Below the pieces are notes generated by a model. The model saw only the letters and a list, made by a program, of their open reading frames with translations, made no database searches and had not been told where the DNA came from. A stretch of 64,000 nucleotides of DNA, taken from Ceriagrion tenellum. Its lineage: Eukaryota > Arthropoda > Insecta > Odonata > Coenagrionidae. This document shows, piece by piece, positions 38,701-44,700 of this stretch (the first letter of the stretch is position 1; each line of letters begins with the position of its first letter). Position numbers and translations under genes: made by a program. The DNA is taken from NCBI GenBank assembly GCA_963169105.1, contig OY720639.1, positions 55,161,848-55,225,847 on the forward strand, written 5' to 3'.

Positions 38701-41700
38701 CAAAATCATATGAAGAAAGAAAATAACAAAAAGCAGTCACTTTGCAGCAAATTACAAATAACTTTACAAAAAAATTTTATGAATATAAAAATGTAAACAA
38801 TAAGAAAAAAAACATTGGTAATGCCAGAACACACAATATAATCTCATTAGGCTCGCTGCAATTTGCATAGATAGTTTTTACAGACAGTTTTATAGGATTA
38901 TGATACATAAATATAGTAATATGCACCTTTTGCTGGTAAATAATCCAAAGTGAATTCATTGCAAGCAAGCATAACATGCTCAATACAAAATAAAATAACG
39001 CTAGTATAATCACCCGATCCAAATAAAAGACTCTTACTAATTTCTTTTAAATAAATACTCACCTCCTTGTTCTCAAATAACCATTCCTTAACAAGTTTTA
39101 TAAAAGTTCCTTCATTAACAACACCAGTTATATTCATGCGCGCACCGGTGATTTTTCAATAGCTTACACAATTGCAAGTATTTCATGTAAAAGAGTATTT
39201 TCCGTGTACTAAATGAAGCCTGGGCGAAAGGTTCTGAGCAGAGGCGATCCCAGGGGGGGGGGGGATTAGAGGATACATCCCCCCCGAAAATTTTGGGTTT
39301 TACAAAACAATTTTAACAACTAGACGTATTTATCAAATACAACATTAAACACTCCGATCTGAAAAGTATAATAGTTTTTTGTTACTTCTGTAACTTTCCC
39401 CTCCGAGTCCCCGGCAAACATCTGGTTTCGTTGCCGTCATAATGGCCGAGAACTCGAGAGGGGCGGTGCAGAGTTCGTAGCCATTTCCGAAACCCATCGG
39501 ATCAGTGGCTAAGCTTCGTTCGGGTCGTGCGCACGAAGCAGACGGAGCGACTCCAGGAGGACGGCCTTCTGCATGCGGGCTGCAAGTGATTCCGCCTGTG
39601 CCACGCAAGCAGGAATACACTTGATGCCCTGTATCAGCGAGCCCTTGATTCCACCGAGCACACCTATGACTAGGACTACTAGTTATTATTTTGCTCATTA
39701 TTATATAGATATGATGATGTAACAGTTTTATGGTTTTTTCAGGATGACTCAAAATTGCCTATTAATGGTAGTCTCCCCCCCCCCTCTAACTCCCGAAATA
39801 AATTTCTGGAATCGCCCCTGGTTCTGAGTCAACGCTGTAACCTTACACAACGTTAATGCAACCCTAAGCCCAAACCATCAACCTATCCTTGATGAAATAG
39901 GACAATGGCCACAGAACTCATGATACGCCCGTACCTGAAGAGTACGCCGGTGCGTTGAAATTTTTGGTGCCTAAATAAAATTCTGTGAAATCTTGAAAAT
40001 GAATTTACATTTTGAGCCATGCCTCAAATTGCCTAGTTTAATTTATCAATCGGTAAATTTCAATTAAACCTGCTTCTTATATTTTCATTGTGACGTCGAC
40101 CAGCGCGTGACGGTGCGACGCGTGACGCGGGGCTCGCCCGACAGCGACGACACCTACCCCGACGAGGGGATGGGCGCAATGCTGTCTGGCGCCTCGCCCA
40201 TCGTCGGCGTGGGCGTCTCGCTGGAGGGCGACAACGCCGCTGCCGACGAGTACCTCGTGTCCGACCGCAGCGAGAATAAGTTCTACGGCTCCTTGCCCGC
40301 CTCCTCCTCCGGCGGCGGCGCCACTGGCGGTCTCGGCGGCGTGGCCGGCGGGCGGCTGGGCGGGTTCTTCAGCAGCGTGGCCCGCAAGCTGGATGAGCTG
40401 ACCTACCTGTGCCCCGGGATCTTCCCTTGGGTGGATCGGGGTCCTGCCACCGAGGAGTCGGGCCTCTATGTAATGCGACTCGTCGGCATTCTCTACGTGT
40501 TCATCTTCTGCTTCGACATCGTCGTGGTGTGCGGTGTGAGCTCCTTGGAGACCGGAGAAGGGGCCGCCAGGGGAGCCACCATCTTCTTCCTCGTGTTCTT
40601 CCTGACGGGGATCCTCGTCATACTGCTGCTCATCTCGAGGAAGCCTCAGAACAGGTTGGTGGCCCAAACCACTTGGTCAGGGCTCTGAAAAACTGAAGCT
40701 ATACCCTGGGTCTCAGATGAGGCTCATATGGAGCATGGTAATGGCAATAGTATTTGTTGAAGTGAAGACTTGAATGGTCTTTTGATATTTCTTCCTTACT
40801 TTTAGGGATGCCAACAGTTTTATTTGTCATTTTTCTCTAAAAATGACTTTTGAGGACACATTTCCCTACACTACCCCTACCTACCATCATCTAAGGTAGT
40901 GAGGTTTTTAATGTGGCAAATCTTCAGCAGCAGTTTATTTCTCTCTTTGTATTATGAAGTTTCAAATGGTATCCATTGTAAAACGACGTTTTTTGCATGC
41001 AGAGTAGCCAAAACTGGCTTTGTGCATACCCTCCCATAACTTCCTACGGTTTTTTGGAAATAAGATATTTATGGTAATATTCTAAGATGAAACTATTTTA
41101 ATTCTTGTTTGAGAATTGTAAGTTATTTGTTTTTGGGAGGGAATGAAATTATTCACAAAGAAAATCCCATATGAAAAATAGTGTAATTAATTCCAAGCTT
41201 GGAGAAGTGGTGCTGCTATCTGTGGTATATATTTACTTTCATTTCATCATTCCCAAGGAGTCAGAGTTTGAGGCACTGTTTGGATTCATGGTAATCTAGA
41301 ACAAGAACTATCCACTGACGAAAGCTGTGGGCATATTTGGGAAAATGCAGTGATTAGCTGATATGTAAATGTTGAATTTATATTGTGTCTTTAATTAACA
41401 GATTTTAATTCTTACTGCATCCATTAATTACTGTCCTATCATGGACAAGTATGTGTTATGCCAGAATCTGAATCTTGTACTCTCACTGGTTTGTGTTACT
41501 CTAAAAAATGATATAATTCATTAAATATAGTGGGGGTATTGAGTGAAATGCTTTAAGAATCCTTATTTTTTAAACCTAATGTCATAGTTATCATGAATAG
41601 AAAGTTGTTTTCCCTTCACTAATCTGTCAAACCAACCCTCAGGTTGATTCTGTAATAAAAATCTGTTATGATTAATTTATACCTATTTTGTTTGTTGATT

Positions 41701-44700
41701 TGCAGAAAGACCCTGCTTTTCATGACCCCAGGCCTACCATTCGTCCCTGCAATTGCAGTCATTGTCAACATCTACCTTATTTTCAAGCTCTCAATCCTCA
41801 CTCTCGTCAGATTTACCCTCTGGATGGCTCTTGGTGAGTACACCCACCTTCTGTTGTATTCAAAGTTTGGGTACTTCCTCAAGTTTACCATAAATAGGAA
41901 AATCCTACTCTTAAGTATGTTATTGTGACTCACCTTTTACAGCTTAGCCATGCAAAGGTTGAACGCTTACATAATAATGTATGAATTAGCTTGATAGATA
42001 TCTTAAGAAGCATATAAGACTTTTTTCTTTTTGCGTTTAAGATAATCCCATTGTGTGTACTTTTGCAAATTATTTTCAGTAAAATTAATATTGGCATTTA
42101 CTTTTTTTATATGGTTCTTCAATATCTATGGTATCTTGTATTAGAATGCTTACATTTGGGTTAGTGTGGTGGCCATGAGAGCACTGGTTTCCTATGTGGA
42201 AGATCCATATTTGAATCCCAGAAGTGAGAGGGACTATAAATGATATACTGACCCTTAATTATATGCAATGTGGAGCACTCTTCAAGTAGAACACGTCATC
42301 CATTGAATGGGACATTGAATAATAGACCCTTCGGGGCCTTTCATTCAGACCAGGATAATGACATTTACCTATAGTTTTCCTTTCATTGTCATATACTGGA
42401 ATAAACATATATATACTTGAGCCTGCTAAAATACTTGGTTGTTTATTAACTCATTAAAAATCAATTTCACAATGTGAGTTTACGATGGTAATTGCTATTA
42501 AATACTGCTGTAAAGAGCTTCAAAACAAGACCACGATCTTGTTTCTACCACTTTTCATAACCAAGAAAAAGTTGTTTCATAAACTTGTTAATTACTTTTT
42601 TATGGCACATTATAAAGAACTGAAAATTTAAAGATCTATTTTAATATGTTTTTCCTACACAATACTACAGGTTCATTACGATTAAACTTCAAGTTTCTTC
42701 ACTATTAAATGTCAAAGAGAGTGCTCCTTTCGAAAACTGAAAAAAACCGGCACTTTTTTTTGTTCTCACCGGAATAAAAAATTGAGAGTGTATTGTAAAA
42801 ATAATCAGCAATCACAGTTAAATGCAAAATAAAACTAGCTAAAATTTGGTGTAACTCATAATCATGTCGGTACGACATTTCATTTTTAATCAGTGTCCAA
42901 ACTCGAGTCAACGTAATTTTTGCACCGACAGTAAGTTCCATGCTAAGAGTATAATATTCATTATTCGCAGTAAAACATGTGGTCATTTCCAAAATATCCA
43001 TTTAAAACCTCCTTTGGATGACAATGAGGCACAATGGCATAATTTGTTTTACTCCTCTCGCATCATATTTCTGATGATAATTTTTTATCTTCTGATGCCA
43101 ACTTATGGTTTATTTAATTTCAGCTCATTTGATTGGCTATTGACTTTAGTCAGTCACTTGCAGTCTCAAGGCCTGATTGTCACTTTTATGCCAATTAACT
43201 TTCGAACTCTTTAGTGCATTCAGCTATTGATTATGGGCTCTTCTCTCTTTCTTACTTTCAAACCTTTATCCATCATTCATTGCTGCTTCTTGCTACACCT
43301 ATAAATCTGTCTTCTTGCATATCTAATCTTTTCTTTCTTTGCAGATAATCAAAATGATCTTTTCCCCCATGGGTGGCAGTGAGTACAAGAGCTATCAAAT
43401 ATTTCTCTTTGCAACTGTGAACCACTCTACTTGTTATGCCCTTATATTAACATGTTACTCACTGCTCAAATTATAAAATCTCTCTAGCAATGAAACTCAA
43501 TTGGCTGTCAATCCAATATTTCTTTTCTTACATACCCTGAAGTTTAATTATAGTGCAGGAACCATTCAATGATAGCCACGATTAATTCCATTTTTGAAAA
43601 ATTAATTGACTAGGTACTCCATAACCCTTTCAGTACGAATGCCAGAAATATACAACAGTAGGTTTCCTGACTGAGGAGACGAACGCCGACAATATCCTAT
43701 GGAGATTTTCCAATGCAAACAAACGAACATCATATATATAACTGTCGCTATGCTTTCCCCCTTTCTGGCGCTCGCAGGTACTCTGCTTCTTCATTTCGGG
43801 ACCCAATGCAGCAGGGGTCAGGCCTTTCCCTCGGAATCCGGGAGCAGGTACCTGGACTCTTCGTCGTATTAGCACCCTCTTTGCGAGGAGCACGGTCATA
43901 TGAATGTTTATTCAGTTATTTTGCTAAATATACATTTGTTACTTCCTTAAAAAATATATAATTAGTATTGAACTCCTTGTCTTTTGGTGAGCATTTACAA
44001 ATTTTAAACGAAATTCTACCGTCAATATTAACTGACATCTTGATTTCAAGATAAAAATCATACCATTGTTTGATAATGCATATCTGGAATATTTTGTTAC
44101 ATCATATTTTCTAGAATTTTTTTAAATTCGCTCACATATTCTTTTGATTGATTTTATATCAAGTTTATTTTTCCTGTGTTGTTACCATAAAATAATATTT
44201 CCCATCCTTCTTTCATATCTGGACTTTGGACCAGCATTGGCGAACTAAAAATATTTTTTTAATGTTTTATATTTTTACTTATTTTTATTTTTTTCATTTT
44301 TCAAGATTGCGAATATTTTTATTGTGAAATTTTATACTTCCTCCATGCACTAATAGTTTTTCTGAGTGTGAAATATCTTGAAGCAAGGTACAACACAGAG
44401 TCCAACGTCACGTATATCACACATAAATCATGTCTCGTGTCTTTTACCACTCTTACTGCCTACAGCACACTTTGTAGGCAAGTTTTTTTTCGAAACCCCA
44501 GAAAAAATTTCGGAAGGGAAATGTCTCTCTGTAAACCCAGCCAGGAAATTTTCACTCGACCTCCTTCCCATGACATGATTATTTGTGGTGTGGTATTATT
44601 CTATCATCTTGTTTCTATCATTGGCAACAAATCTTGGGATAGCCAAACAGCCTTTCGCACTTATCTTTCTTTTCTTTGGGGTATTTTCCTTGTCTTTGGA

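Noticed and set aside
38777..39137. Minus-strand hydrophobic ORFs
   Set aside because: They could be a very degraded retroelement 3' end, but no motif is clear enough to support it.
40077..40667. A 196-codon minus-strand ORF
   Set aside because: It is the antisense shadow of the GC-rich exon g; the residue mix is typical of reverse reading of GC-rich codons.
42160..42235. A tRNA gene
   Set aside because: Box A and box B are imperfect, no cloverleaf can be drawn with paired arms, and the sequence continues into a SINE body shared with 22.4 kb.
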